Assembly: GCF_009830105.1 (NCBI RefSeq)
Contig: NZ_WURB01000001.1
Coordinates: 124,001 to 188,000, forward strand
DNA: 64,000 nucleotides
From: Microvirga makkahensis
GTDB lineage: Bacteria; Pseudomonadota; Alphaproteobacteria; Rhizobiales; Beijerinckiaceae
Direction of reading: 5' to 3'
In this document: positions 45,553-54,846 of the stretch, piece after piece
Numbering within the stretch: position 1 is the first letter of the stretch
How the letters are laid out: every line of letters starts with the position of its first letter
Position numbers and translations under genes: made by a program
The notes under the pieces: model-generated
The model's input: the letters and a program-made list of their open reading frames with translations, nothing else
Databases searched by the model: none
What the model was told of the DNA's origin: nothing

Positions 45553-46995
45553 TCAGGCCAGATTCGAGAACACGTCCGCCAAGGACGGCAGGCGGTCCTT
45601 GAGGCGAAGGAGCCCGATCAGTTCGATCTGCACGATCGCCGTTTCGAACTCGGTCTCCGCGTCGTGCTCCAACCGCTCCTCGAAGGCCGTCATGATCTCA
45701 TCCTTCGTGCGGCCCTTCACGGCCATGATGAACGGAAAGCCGAACTTCTGCCTGTAGGCGTCGTTCAGGGCGATGAAGCGGTCCCGCTCCTCCTCGGTGA
45801 GGCTGTCGAGACCGGCAGAGGATTGCTCGTTGCGGGAATCCGCCGTGAGGTCGGCGAGCTTCAGACGCCCTGCGAGATCAGGATGGGCACGGATGAGGGC
45901 CACCTTCTGTTCGCGGGTCGCCTCCGACAGCACGTGGACCATGACCGCATGAAGCCCCTCCGCTGTATCCTGCGCCGCCGTGAAGCCGGTAAGATAGGCG
46001 CGCTCGGCAATCCAGGGCGAATGCTCGAAGATGTCGCCGAACAGTTCCAGGAACACCGCCTTGCTCATCGTGCTCGGCTTGAGATCGGCCGGACGGTGAT
46101 AGCGGATCCAGAGCCGAGCGATGTCGATGCGCCTGGCGATCCATACATCGTCGTGGGACGCCACATAATCGAGGAACCGCGCGAGTGCCGCGGCACGTCC
46201 CGGCCGACCCGCGAGACGGCAGTGCAAGCCTACCGAAAGCATCTTCGGCACGGTTTCGCCCTCGGCATACAGCGTGTCGAACGAGTCCTTCAGATAGGCG
46301 AAGAACTGGTCACCCGAGTTGAACCCCTGCGGCGTCGCGAAGCGCATGTCGTTGGTGTCCAGCGTGTAGGGCACGATGAGCTGCAGGTGCTGGCCGTGCC
46401 GCTCCCAGTAAGGCAGGTCATCGGCATAGGAATCCGCGCTGTAGAGAAACCCGCCCTCTTCCGCCACGAGGCGGTTGGTGTGTTCCGACGTTCGGCCGGT
46501 GTACCAGCCGAGCGGACGCTCGCCCGTCACTTCCGTGTGGATGCGGATCGCCTCTTTCATATGAGCCCGCTCCTCCTGGGAGGAGAAGTCGCGGTAGTCG
46601 ATCCACTTGAGGCCATGGCTCGCGATCTCCCAATTCGCCTCCTTCATGGCCGCCACCGCTTCCGGGTTGCGCATGAGAGCCGTAGCGACGCCATAGACGG
46701 TCACGGGCATCCTGCGCTCGGTGAACATGCGCCACAGACGCCAGAAACCGGCCCGCGATCCGTATTCGTAGATCGACTCCATGCTCATGTGGCGCTGACC
46801 GGGCCAGGGCTGCGCGCCGACGATTTCGGACAGGAAGGCTTCGGACGCGCGGTCCCCGTGCAGAATATTGTTCTCGCCGCCCTCCTCGTAGTTGATCACG
46901 AACTGCACGCAGATCCGCGCATTGTCCGGCCAGTGGGGATGAGGCGGAGTGCGCCCGTAACCGACGAGGTCGCGGGGATAGGAGATTTCGGACAT
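45553..46995 (-). CDS. puuE-uraD: Bifunctional allantoinase (PuuE) / OHCU decarboxylase (UraD)
   Basis: A 480-residue fusion of two steps of urate breakdown. Residues about 1-305 are a polysaccharide-deacetylase-like, metal-type-independent allantoinase (PuuE): YPRDLVGYGRTPPHPHWPD, NYEEGGENN, ASHGLKWIDY and GWYTGRTSEHTNRL are characteristic. Residues about 315-480 are OHCU decarboxylase (UraD): LFGDIFEHSPWIAERAY, LIRAHPDLAGRL and FGFPFIMAVKGRTKDEIM. The UraD part makes S-allantoin from OHCU, and the PuuE part opens it to allantoate. The gene starts three bases after the uraH stop, so they are one operon. The fused form is known in Alphaproteobacteria. Confidence 0.95.
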   Translation of the reverse strand: MSEISYPRDLVGYGRTPPHPHWPDNARICVQFVINYEEGGENNILHGDRASEAFLSEIVGAQPWPGQRHMSMESIYEYGSRAGFWRLWRMFTERRMPVTVYGVATALMRNPEAVAAMKEANWEIASHGLKWIDYRDFSSQEERAHMKEAIRIHTEVTGERPLGWYTGRTSEHTNRLVAEEGGFLYSADSYADDLPYWERHGQHLQLIVPYTLDTNDMRFATPQGFNSGDQFFAYLKDSFDTLYAEGETVPKMLSVGLHCRLAGRPGRAAALARFLDYVASHDDVWIARRIDIARLWIRYHRPADLKPSTMSKAVFLELFGDIFEHSPWIAERAYLTGFTAAQDTAEGLHAVMVHVLSEATREQKVALIRAHPDLAGRLKLADLTADSRNEQSSAGLDSLTEEERDRFIALNDAYRQKFGFPFIMAVKGRTKDEIMTAFEERLEHDAETEFETAIVQIELIGLLRLKDRLPSLADVFSNLA

Positions 46996-46998
46996 TTA

Positions 46999-47352
46999 TC
47001 AGCTTCCGCGATAGGTGGAATAGCTCCAGGGCGTGACGAGGAGCGGCACGTGGTAATGGCCGTCCGGCTCCGCGATGGAGAAGCGGACAGGAACGACATC
47101 CAGGAACGGCGGATCGGCCGTCGGCGTGGCGAGCGCCTTGAAATAGGCGCCGACCTCGAAGACGAGTTCGTAGGTGCCCATGCGAAATTTTTCGCCGGTC
47201 ATGAGTGGCGCATCGGTGCGGCCGTCCGCATTGGTGCGGGTGCGCAGGACCGAGCGGCGGCTGCCGCCCTCGATGACGAAGAGTTCGATGGAAACGCCCT
47301 TGGCGGGTTTGCCGTTGACGTTGTCCAGAACGTGGGTGGAGAGGCGGCCCAT
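46999..47352 (-). CDS. uraH: 5-hydroxyisourate hydrolase (transthyretin-like)
   Basis: A 117-residue HIUase that hydrolyses 5-hydroxyisourate to OHCU. Signature motifs are LSTHVLDNVNGKPAKG at the N-terminus, RTRTNADGRTD in the middle and the C-terminal tetrapeptide YRGS with HYHVPLLVTPWSYSTYRG before it. The catalytic His residues (in STHVLD and HYHVPLL) and Arg are present. The start at ATG 47352 gives the canonical MGRLSTHVL; the longer frame to 47538 is discarded. It heads the uraH-puuE/uraD operon and is divergent from puuD, 194 bases away. Confidence 0.96.
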   Translation of the reverse strand: MGRLSTHVLDNVNGKPAKGVSIELFVIEGGSRRSVLRTRTNADGRTDAPLMTGEKFRMGTYELVFEVGAYFKALATPTADPPFLDVVPVRFSIAEPDGHYHVPLLVTPWSYSTYRGS

Positions 47353-47546
47353 GAAACCTCGCACGCTTGAGATGGGGTTGGAAATCTGTCGGGTCCGGTG
47401 GTCCGGCGTCAAGCATTCCGCCCGCGACTCGTCCGAAAGTCCATGACTTGCAGCCGCCGGTTCTGTTGAAAAAGCGCTCCGGGAGACCTTTCGCAACTGG
47501 AGGCGCCGCCCTAGGCTTACGCTTCCTTCATTGTTCAAGGGGCTGC

Positions 47547-48764
47547 ATGATCGACCCGCAAATCTCCGAATGGATCAGCCAGATCCTGCGTTGGACCCAT
47601 GTGATCACGGCCATCGCCTGGATCGGCTCCTCCTTCTATTTCATCCACCTAGACTTGAGCCTGAAGAAGCGGGCGGGCCTGCCCGAGGGCGTCGGCGGCG
47701 AGGCCTGGCAGGTCCATGGCGGCGGCTTCTACAACATGCGCAAATATCTCGTTGCGCCTCCGGAGCTACCCACGGAACTCACCTGGTTCAAATGGGAGAG
47801 CTATTCCACCTGGATCAGCGGCTTCTTTCTCATTGTCTGGGTCTACTATCTCCAAGCAGATCTCTACACGATCGATCCAGCGGTGCGCCCTCTCGCCCCT
47901 TGGCAGGCCCCTGCCATCGGCCTCGGCGGCATCGCGGTGAGCTGGCTGGTCTACGAGGGGCTCTGCCGCTCTCCGCTCGGCAGGAACGGCCTTGTGCTCG
48001 GCATCGTGCTCTTCGCCTATATCCTGCTCGCAGCTTTCGCCTTCACACAGGTTTTCAACGGACGGGCCGCCTTCCTTCACACGGGTGCGATGATCGCCAC
48101 CTGGATGTCAGCGAGCGTTTTCTTCGTCATCATCCCGAACCAGAAAAAGGTGGTATCCATCCTGCTGGCGGGCGGCACGCCGGATCCGAGGCTCGGCCAG
48201 GAAGCGAAACTGCGATCGACGCACAACAATTACCTGACGCTGCCCGTCATCTTCCTGATGCTCTCGAACCATTACCCGCTGGCCTGGTCGTCCCGCTATG
48301 CGGTGGGGATCATTGGCCTCATTCTGGTTGCCGGCGCCGTGATCCGCCATTTCTTCAACAGTCGGCACGCCGGCAAGGGCTCGCCCTGGTGGACATGGGG
48401 CGTTGCGGCCGCCTCCGTCGCGCTCGCGATATGGCTCTCGATCGCAGGGAAACCCGGCAGCGAGACCATGGCGGACGCCTCGGCGGCCGCGGAACCCACG
48501 GCCGCCTTCGAGGAGGCGACCCTCGCCATCCAGTCCCGCTGCTCCATGTGCCATGCCGCCGAGCCCGTTTGGGACGGCATCCCCATCGCTCCCAAGGGCG
48601 TGCGGCTCGACACGCCCGAGGAGATCGCCCGCCATGCGGAGTTGATCCGGATTCAGTCCGTGTTGACCCATGCCATGCCGCCCAACAACATCACCGAAAT
48701 GACCATCGACGAGCGCAAGGCCGTCGCCACGTGGCTGGCAAGCCGTGAGACCGGGGCGCATTGA
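47547..48764 (+). CDS. puuD: Membrane urate oxidase PuuD with C-terminal cytochrome c
   Basis: A 405-residue integral-membrane urate hydroxylase of the PuuD type, which oxidises urate to 5-hydroxyisourate with a fused c-type heme instead of the copper or flavin used by other uricases. Eight or so membrane helices fill residues 10-300; HVITAIAWIGSSFYFIHLD is the family signature, followed by the periplasmic loop QVHGGGFYNMRKYLVAPPEL. The cytochrome domain at about 320-405 has CSMCHAAEPVWDG and a distal Met in THAMPPNNITEM. The ATG at 47547 has GGGG six bases upstream. It is divergent from uraH and followed closely by a heme-binding-protein gene. Confidence 0.95.
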   Translation: MIDPQISEWISQILRWTHVITAIAWIGSSFYFIHLDLSLKKRAGLPEGVGGEAWQVHGGGFYNMRKYLVAPPELPTELTWFKWESYSTWISGFFLIVWVYYLQADLYTIDPAVRPLAPWQAPAIGLGGIAVSWLVYEGLCRSPLGRNGLVLGIVLFAYILLAAFAFTQVFNGRAAFLHTGAMIATWMSASVFFVIIPNQKKVVSILLAGGTPDPRLGQEAKLRSTHNNYLTLPVIFLMLSNHYPLAWSSRYAVGIIGLILVAGAVIRHFFNSRHAGKGSPWWTWGVAAASVALAIWLSIAGKPGSETMADASAAAEPTAAFEEATLAIQSRCSMCHAAEPVWDGIPIAPKGVRLDTPEEIARHAELIRIQSVLTHAMPPNNITEMTIDERKAVATWLASRETGAH

Positions 48765-48809
48765 CCCGGTGCACCTCTGCACCAATAACAACCCGATGGA
48801 GGATTACCC

Positions 48810-49244
48810 ATGTCCGAGCTCAGCCTCAAGACCGCTCAGACCATTGCCGAAGCCACCCTGAAGACCGCGCGGGAAAAGGCTTTCAAGCCGCTCTCCGTCG
48901 TGGTCTATGACGCGCGCGGCGCCCTGAAAGCCCTCCTATCCGAGGACGGCACGAGCCTCAAGCGCGCCGAGATTGCCATGGGCAAGGCCTATGGCGCCCT
49001 GTCCCTCGGCGTCGGCTCACGGGCTCTCCACAAGATGGCGACCGACCGGCCCTATTTCGTCGCCGCTGCGACCCATGCGGTGGGTGGGCAGCTCGTGCCG
49101 GTGCCCGGCGGCGTGCTGATCAAGGATCCCCAGGGGCATATCCTGGGAGCCGTGGGGGTATCCGGGGACACCTCCGACAACGACGAAATCGCCGCCGCAG
49201 GCGGGATAGAGGCAGCGGGCCTCGTCTTCGACGCAGGCGCCTGA
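48810..49244 (+). CDS. GlcG/HbpS-family heme-binding protein
   Basis: A 144-residue protein of the HbpS/GlcG (DUF336) family: LKTAQTIAEATLKTAREKAF, then VVVYDARGALKALLSEDGT, and the glycine-rich end GAVGVSGDTSDNDEIAAAGG. No signal peptide is seen. HbpS binds heme in Streptomyces; many relatives have no known function. It lies 45 bases after puuD with GGAGG before its ATG, so it is probably in the puuD transcript, perhaps linked to heme supply or redox chemistry; that is inference. Confidence 0.85.
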   Translation: MSELSLKTAQTIAEATLKTAREKAFKPLSVVVYDARGALKALLSEDGTSLKRAEIAMGKAYGALSLGVGSRALHKMATDRPYFVAAATHAVGGQLVPVPGGVLIKDPQGHILGAVGVSGDTSDNDEIAAAGGIEAAGLVFDAGA

Positions 49245-49413
49245 GCTTTCCCGCGACGCAGGATCCTGCATAACCCTGGGTTACAACAGATAAGGCGGGT
49301 AGTACTGGACATGAACAGTTGATTGATCAACAAATATGACGAGGTTACTGCCGTAACGGCACTGACCACGACATCCAAAGATCTGAGATACAATCAGAAT
49401 GGGAACGCGTCCG

Positions 49414-51009
49414 ATGTCATCATGGATCCAACGCACGGCGCTTGCCGCTGTCGCCACGGCAGCTTTCATGGGCGCCATGGGCGCCGCCTCAGCCGAGGTG
49501 ATTTACAACCGCGGCAATACAGGCGAACCGGAAACCCTCGACACCCACAAGACCTCGACGGTCCAAGAAGCCCACATCCTGCGCGACATGCTCGAAGGCC
49601 TCGTGACCTACAACGCCAAGGGCGAAGCGGTCCCTGGTCAGGCCGAGAAGTGGGAGGTCGGCGACGACGGCAAGACCTATCGCTTTACGCTACGCGAGGG
49701 ACTGAAGTGGTCCAACGGCGATCCGGTCACGGCCGATGACTTCGTCTATTCCTATCGGCGCATCATGGATCCGGCCACCGGCGCGAAATACGCGAACATT
49801 CTGTACCCGATCAAGAACGCCGAGAAGATCAACAAGGGACAGAGCAAGCCCGAAGAACTCGGCGTGAAGGCCGTCGACGCGAGGACCGTTGAAATCAGTC
49901 TCGAAGCGCCTACTCCCTACTTCATCGAGCTGCTCACCCACCAGACCAGCCTGCCCGTCCACAAGGGCTCCGTCGAGAAGTTCGGCAAGGACTTCGTGAA
50001 GCCGGGCAACATGGTCTCCAACGGCGCCTACAAGCTCGCCGAGTTCGCTCCGAACTCCCACATCAAGCTCGTGAAGAACGAGAACTACTGGGACGCCAAG
50101 AACGTCCAGATCGACACGGTGAACTTCATCCCGCATCCGGATCTGGCCGCCGCCGTGCGCCGCTACGAGGCGGGCGAGCTCGACTCCATGGATGAGCTTC
50201 CGGCCGATCAGATCAGGTCGCTCAAGGAGCGCTTCAAGGATCAGGTCAGGCTCGGTCCGTATCTCGGCACTTGGTACCTCGTGGTGAACTCCTCCAAGGC
50301 GCCGTTCAACGACGTGCGCGTACGTCATGCCCTGTCCATGGCGATCGACCGTGAATTCATCGCGAGCGAGATCTGGGGACAGACCATGCAGCCGGGATAC
50401 TCGTTCATGCCCCCGGGTGTAGGCAACTACGGCGAGCCGGCCTACATGGAGTACAAGGATCAGTCGCCGATCGACCGCGAGGACAAGGCCAAGGCTCTTC
50501 TCCAGGAGGCGGGCTTCGGTCCCGGCAAGCCCCTGAAGGTCCAGATCCGCTACAACACCACGGACAACAACCGGAACTCGGTCATCGCAATCGCCGACCA
50601 GTGGAAGCAAATCGGAGTCGAGACATCGTTCATCAACACGGACGGCAAGACCCACTTCGCCCACCTGCGTGACGGTGGCGATTTCGACATCGCCCGCTAC
50701 GGCTGGATTGCGGACTACTCGGACCCGAACAACTTCCTCTTCCTGCTCAAGAGCGACAACAAGGGTTTCAACTACGGCAAGTACAACAACCCGGAGTTCG
50801 ACAAGCTCCTCGACGCCGCCGCCAAGGAACTCGACCTCAAGAGGCGTGCCGACACGATGAAGAAGGCCGAGGCGATCCTGATGAAGGACATGCCATGGAT
50901 CCCGATCATGTACTACGGCAAGAGCAATCTGATTTCGCCGAAGATCCAGGGCTTCGTTCAGAACACCCGCGGCGTCTATCCGTCGCGTTTCCTCTCCAAG
51001 GCGCAATAA
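49414..51009 (+). CDS. Peptide ABC transporter substrate-binding protein (OppA-like)
   Basis: A 531-residue periplasmic solute-binding protein of SBP family 5. The signal peptide (WIQRTALAAVATAAFMGAMG) ends at ASA before EVIYNRGNTGEPETLDTHK. The family signature REGLKWSNGDPVTADDFVYS is present, with later YNTTDNNRNSVIAIADQWKQ. It captures oligopeptides for the permease encoded downstream. Either ATG 49399 or 49414 could start it; the second gives the neater leader. A strong intergenic hairpin follows before the permease genes, which usually allows more binding protein than permease to be made. Confidence 0.93.
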   Translation: MSSWIQRTALAAVATAAFMGAMGAASAEVIYNRGNTGEPETLDTHKTSTVQEAHILRDMLEGLVTYNAKGEAVPGQAEKWEVGDDGKTYRFTLREGLKWSNGDPVTADDFVYSYRRIMDPATGAKYANILYPIKNAEKINKGQSKPEELGVKAVDARTVEISLEAPTPYFIELLTHQTSLPVHKGSVEKFGKDFVKPGNMVSNGAYKLAEFAPNSHIKLVKNENYWDAKNVQIDTVNFIPHPDLAAAVRRYEAGELDSMDELPADQIRSLKERFKDQVRLGPYLGTWYLVVNSSKAPFNDVRVRHALSMAIDREFIASEIWGQTMQPGYSFMPPGVGNYGEPAYMEYKDQSPIDREDKAKALLQEAGFGPGKPLKVQIRYNTTDNNRNSVIAIADQWKQIGVETSFINTDGKTHFAHLRDGGDFDIARYGWIADYSDPNNFLFLLKSDNKGFNYGKYNNPEFDKLLDAAAKELDLKRRADTMKKAEAILMKDMPWIPIMYYGKSNLISPKIQGFVQNTRGVYPSRFLSKAQ

Positions 51010-51025
51010 AACAAGTACCCGGCAT

Positions 51026-51052
51026 AGGGCGGTCTGAAGGTCAGACCGCCCT
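51026..51052 (+). terminator. Intercistronic hairpin after the oppA-like gene
   Basis: Twelve-base perfect stem AGGGCGGTCTGA / TCAGACCGCCCT with an AGG loop, followed by ATTCTTAT. It lies between binding-protein and permease genes of one operon; likely a partial terminator or mRNA stabiliser giving unequal expression. Confidence 0.7.
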
Positions 51053-51093
51053 ATTCTTATATCCGTTATCGCGTTTCAGCGGAGGAGCTCGCC

Positions 51094-52014
51094 GTGCTCT
51101 CCTTCATCTTACGCCGGTTCCTTTCAGCTATCCCGACGCTGTTCATCATCGTCACGATCTCGTTCTTCCTGATCCGGCTGGCGCCCGGCGGCCCATTCGA
51201 CCTCGAGCGGCCCCTCGAGGCGAAGGTGATGGAGAACCTCAATCGGATATACCAACTCGACAAGCCGCTGATCGAGCAATACTGGCTCTACTTGAGCGCC
51301 GTCCTGCACGGCAATTTCGGCCCCTCCTTCATCCTGCGGGATTTCACCGTCGCCGAGCTCTTCGCCCGCGGACTGCCCGTCTCCATGACTCTCGGGGCGC
51401 TGGCTCTGTCCCTCGCCATTCTCGTCGGCGGAACCTTTGGCACAGTCGCAGCCCTGCGCCAGAACAGCGCCATCGACTACCTTGTCACCGGCATGGGCGC
51501 GCTCGGCCTGACCATCCCGAATTTCGTGGTCGCCCCCATCCTCCAGCTCGTCTTCGGCCTCGCTCTCGCGCTCCTGCCCGTGGCCGGTTGGGCCGACGGC
51601 AGCCCACGCAACCTGATCATGCCGGTCGTTGTCCTGGCTCTGCCCCAAATTGCGGTCGTCGCGCGAATGACCCGCGCCGCCATGATCGAGAACCTGCGCT
51701 CCAACCATATCCGGACCCTCCGCTCGCTTGGCCTGCCGACTCGGACCATCGTTGCTCATGCCCTGCGCGGCGCGGCGCTGCCGGTCGTATCCTACCTCGG
51801 CCCGGCCGCCGCCGCCCTGCTCACCGGTTCGGTAGTCGTCGAGACGATCTTCGGCCTTCCGGGCATCGGCCGCTACTTCGTCGAAGGCGCCCTCAACCGC
51901 GACTACACGCTCGTCATGGGCACCGTCGTGGTCGTGGCCGTCTTCGTCCTGCTATTCAACCTCGTGGTCGATATCATCTACGCGCTCATCGATCCCCGCA
52001 TCCGTTACGATTGA
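51094..52014 (+). CDS. Peptide ABC transporter permease (OppB type)
   Basis: A 306-residue inner-membrane permease with six helices. It opens LSFILRRFLSAIPTLFIIVT, characteristic of OppB/DppB, and has the cytoplasmic EAA loop around ARMTRAAMIENLRSNHIRTL (A..M.EnL..dyirtar pattern) and FGLPGIGRYFVEGALNRDY. It forms the channel with the OppC-type protein. The start is GTG 51094 with GGAGGA seven bases upstream. It ends nine bases before the next permease gene. Confidence 0.93.
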   Translation: MLSFILRRFLSAIPTLFIIVTISFFLIRLAPGGPFDLERPLEAKVMENLNRIYQLDKPLIEQYWLYLSAVLHGNFGPSFILRDFTVAELFARGLPVSMTLGALALSLAILVGGTFGTVAALRQNSAIDYLVTGMGALGLTIPNFVVAPILQLVFGLALALLPVAGWADGSPRNLIMPVVVLALPQIAVVARMTRAAMIENLRSNHIRTLRSLGLPTRTIVAHALRGAALPVVSYLGPAAAALLTGSVVVETIFGLPGIGRYFVEGALNRDYTLVMGTVVVVAVFVLLFNLVVDIIYALIDPRIRYD

Positions 52015-52022
52015 GTGTCATC

Positions 52023-53168
52023 ATGGCTGAAGGCGCTGCTCTTCCTGTCGAAACCATGACCGGACCGGTCGTTACAGGCCGCTCCCTCTGGGCGGAGGCC
52101 CGCGGACGCCTCGTCCGCAACCGGGCGGCTCTCACCAGCATCATCGTGCTGACTCTGATCGCGCTCGCCTGCATCTTCGGGCCCTTCTTCACCGGGCACC
52201 CGTTCGACCGGGTCTATACGGATTACGTGAAAGTGCCCGCCAGCTTCGAGGCCTACCCAAAGCCCGACCAGATCGTACCGCAGGTCGAGCGCATCGGCGC
52301 ACGGGTGCGCGCCAAGGCGGAGAACATCCGCACCGACAACGGTATCGTGCACGTCACCCTCGTGAGCTCGAGCGCACGCCCGATCGACGAACGGCTCCTC
52401 GCCTATTTCGAGCGTTCGGACCTCTTTGGCACCGCCACGGTGGTTGAACGTCAGGAGGAAGGCCGCAGGCTCGTCATCGACGTTCCGGTGAAGCGGCAGC
52501 ATTTCTTCTTCGGCACAGACGCGAACGGGCGCGATCTTCTGACCCGGACCATGAAGGCCGGCCAGATCTCGCTGTCCATCGGCCTTCTCGCCACTTTCGT
52601 GGCCATCCTCATCGGCGTGATCTACGGCGCGACCTCGGGCTATCTCGGAGGGCGCGTCGATCTCGTGATGATGCGCATCGTCGACATTCTCTACTCGCTG
52701 CCGTTCATCTTCTTCGTGATCATGCTGGTCGTGTTCTTCGGCCGCAACTTCATCCTCATGTTCATCGCGGTCGGGGCGGTGGAATGGCTCGACATGGCCC
52801 GCATCGTGCGCGGCCAGACGCTTTCCATCAAGCGCCAGGAATACGTGCAGGCCGCGGAGGCGCTCGGGGTCGAGACCAAAGGCATCATCCGCCGCCACGT
52901 GATCCCGAACACGCTGGGTCCCGTCGTGGTCTACATGACGCTGCTCGTACCGAAGGTGATCCTGCTGGAGAGCTTCCTCTCGTTCCTCGGCCTCGGCGTG
53001 CAGGAGCCCAATACCAGCCTCGGAGTCCTGATCTCCGAAGGCGCCAAGAACATCCAGGGCGCCACTTGGATGTTACTCCATCCGTCGATCACGCTCGTCG
53101 CGATCCTGTTCTGCCTCAACTTCATCGGCGACGGCCTGCGCGACGCTCTCGACCCGAAGGACCGGTGA
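52023..53168 (+). CDS. Peptide ABC transporter permease (OppC type)
   Basis: A 381-residue partner permease. An N-terminal helix (about 37-60, LTSIIVLTLIALACIFGPFF) is followed by a periplasmic insert of about 110 residues that is larger than in classical OppC, then the five-helix transport core with HFFFGTDANGRDLLTRTMK, the EAA loop RGQTLSIKRQEYVQAAEALG and ESFLSFLGLGVQEPNTSLG. The periplasmic insert resembles that of E. coli-like peptide systems. The ATG at 52023 is clear; the ATPase gene begins one base after its stop, confirming an operon. Confidence 0.93.
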   Translation: MAEGAALPVETMTGPVVTGRSLWAEARGRLVRNRAALTSIIVLTLIALACIFGPFFTGHPFDRVYTDYVKVPASFEAYPKPDQIVPQVERIGARVRAKAENIRTDNGIVHVTLVSSSARPIDERLLAYFERSDLFGTATVVERQEEGRRLVIDVPVKRQHFFFGTDANGRDLLTRTMKAGQISLSIGLLATFVAILIGVIYGATSGYLGGRVDLVMMRIVDILYSLPFIFFVIMLVVFFGRNFILMFIAVGAVEWLDMARIVRGQTLSIKRQEYVQAAEALGVETKGIIRRHVIPNTLGPVVVYMTLLVPKVILLESFLSFLGLGVQEPNTSLGVLISEGAKNIQGATWMLLHPSITLVAILFCLNFIGDGLRDALDPKDR

Positions 53169-53169
53169 T

Positions 53170-54804
53170 ATGGGCGAAGCCGTTCTGTCCGTCCGCAACC
53201 TTCACGTCCGCTTCCGCACCGGCGACGGCATTCTCCATGCGGTGAAGGGCATCGACCTCGACGTTCCGGCCGGCGAGACCGTGGCCATCGTGGGCGAGTC
53301 GGGCTCCGGCAAGAGCCAGACCATGATGTCAGTCATGGGCCTGCTCGCAACCAACGGCTGGGCCGAAGGCTCGGTGAGATATCGAGGGCAGGAGCTGGTC
53401 GGCCTTTCTCCCGAGAAGCTCAACGCCTATCGCGGCTCGAAACTCACCATGATTTTTCAGGAGCCAATGACCTCGCTCGATCCGCTCTACCGGATCGGGA
53501 ATCAGCTAGCTCTCCCGCTCATGGCACACAGCAAGATGGGCAAGGCAGCCGCGCGCAAGCGCGCGATCGAGCTTCTGGAACTGGTGCGCATTCCGGATCC
53601 GGCTCGCCGTATCGATGCCTATCCGCACGAAATGTCCGGCGGTCAGCGACAGCGCGTGATGATCGCCATGGCGCTGGCCAACAACCCGGACGTGTTGATC
53701 GCCGACGAGCCGACCACCGCACTCGACGTGACGGTTCAGGCGCAGATCCTCGAATTGCTTCGCGACCTGCAGCAGCGCCTCGGTATGTCCATCGTGTTCA
53801 TCACCCACGATCTCGGCATTGTGCGCCGCTTCGCGGACCGCACCTATGTGCTGAAGCGCGGCGAGGTGGTGGAAAGCGGAAACACGGGAGACATCTTCGC
53901 CTCACCCAAGCATCCATACACGCAGATGCTGATCGATGCGGAGCCTCAGGGGCGCAAGGAACCAGTGCCGGCCGATGCGCCCGTCGTCATGGAGGCCAGG
54001 AATATCCAGGTGACGTTCGCTCTCGAGAAGAACCTCTTCGGCAAGGTCACCCGCATTCTCCGTGCTGTCGACGATGTCAGCTTCGCCGTGCGGTCTGGCG
54101 AAACGGTGGGCATTGTCGGCGAGTCGGGCTCCGGCAAGTCCACGCTCGGAAGGGCCATCCTGAAGCTGCAGCCTGCCTCTGGCATGTTGCGATTCGAGGA
54201 TCGCAGCCTTATGCCCCTCGACCGTTCAGGCATGCGCCCCCTGCGCCGCCACCTACAGCTCGTTTTCCAGGATCCCTTCGGCTCCCTCTCCCCGCGAATG
54301 ACGGCAGGCGAGATCGTCACCGAGGGCCTGCTCGTTCACGAGCCGAGCATCCCCCGGAAGGAGCGTGACCGCCGGGCGGCCCAGGCCTTCGAGGAGGTTC
54401 AACTCGATCCGGCCTGGCGCAACCGCTTTCCGCACGAATTCTCCGGCGGTCAGCGCCAGCGCATCGCGATTGCCCGCGCCATGATCCTGCATCCGAAGCT
54501 CGTGGTGCTCGACGAACCGACCTCGGCCCTCGATCGCTCCGTGCAGAAAGAGATCGTTGAGCTGTTGCGCAACCTGCAGAAGGCCCACGGGCTCGCCTAT
54601 GTGTTCATCAGCCACGATCTCGCGGTCGTGCGGGCTCTGTCGGATGAAATCATGGTCATGAAGACCGGCAAGGTGGTGGAGCGCGGCAGCGCCGAAGAGA
54701 TCTTCGAGCGCCCGCGCGAGGCTTATACCCGCGACCTGATCGCGGCCGCCTTCCTGGCGGAGCGCGGAAACGCCGCGACCGGAAGCCAGCCTCTAGTTTC
54801 CTGA
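53170..54804 (+). CDS. Fused ABC ATPase of the peptide transporter (OppD-OppF)
   Basis: A 544-residue protein containing two complete ABC ATPase domains that are separate OppD and OppF proteins in many bacteria. First domain (about 5-255): GESGSGKSQTMMSVMGLL, signature MSGGQRQRVMIAMALA, Walker B VLIADEPTTALDVTV. Second domain (about 275-535): GESGSGKSTLGRAILKL, FSGGQRQRIAIARAMI, LVVLDEPTSALDRSV. Both retain the Q-loop and H-loop (FITHDLGIV and FISHDLAVV). The first domain's Walker A ends GKSQ, a common OppD variant. It would power peptide import with the two permeases. The architecture is like YejF. Confidence 0.94.
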   Translation: MGEAVLSVRNLHVRFRTGDGILHAVKGIDLDVPAGETVAIVGESGSGKSQTMMSVMGLLATNGWAEGSVRYRGQELVGLSPEKLNAYRGSKLTMIFQEPMTSLDPLYRIGNQLALPLMAHSKMGKAAARKRAIELLELVRIPDPARRIDAYPHEMSGGQRQRVMIAMALANNPDVLIADEPTTALDVTVQAQILELLRDLQQRLGMSIVFITHDLGIVRRFADRTYVLKRGEVVESGNTGDIFASPKHPYTQMLIDAEPQGRKEPVPADAPVVMEARNIQVTFALEKNLFGKVTRILRAVDDVSFAVRSGETVGIVGESGSGKSTLGRAILKLQPASGMLRFEDRSLMPLDRSGMRPLRRHLQLVFQDPFGSLSPRMTAGEIVTEGLLVHEPSIPRKERDRRAAQAFEEVQLDPAWRNRFPHEFSGGQRQRIAIARAMILHPKLVVLDEPTSALDRSVQKEIVELLRNLQKAHGLAYVFISHDLAVVRALSDEIMVMKTGKVVERGSAEEIFERPREAYTRDLIAAAFLAERGNAATGSQPLVS

Positions 54805-54846
54805 ACTCTGGAACCGAACTCCATGGCGCGGATTTGACTCCTTGCC

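Noticed and set aside
50895..52022. Extension of the OppC-type frame upstream to 50895
   Set aside because: The upstream part overlaps the binding-protein and OppB-type genes; the ATG at 52023 gives the normal N-terminus.
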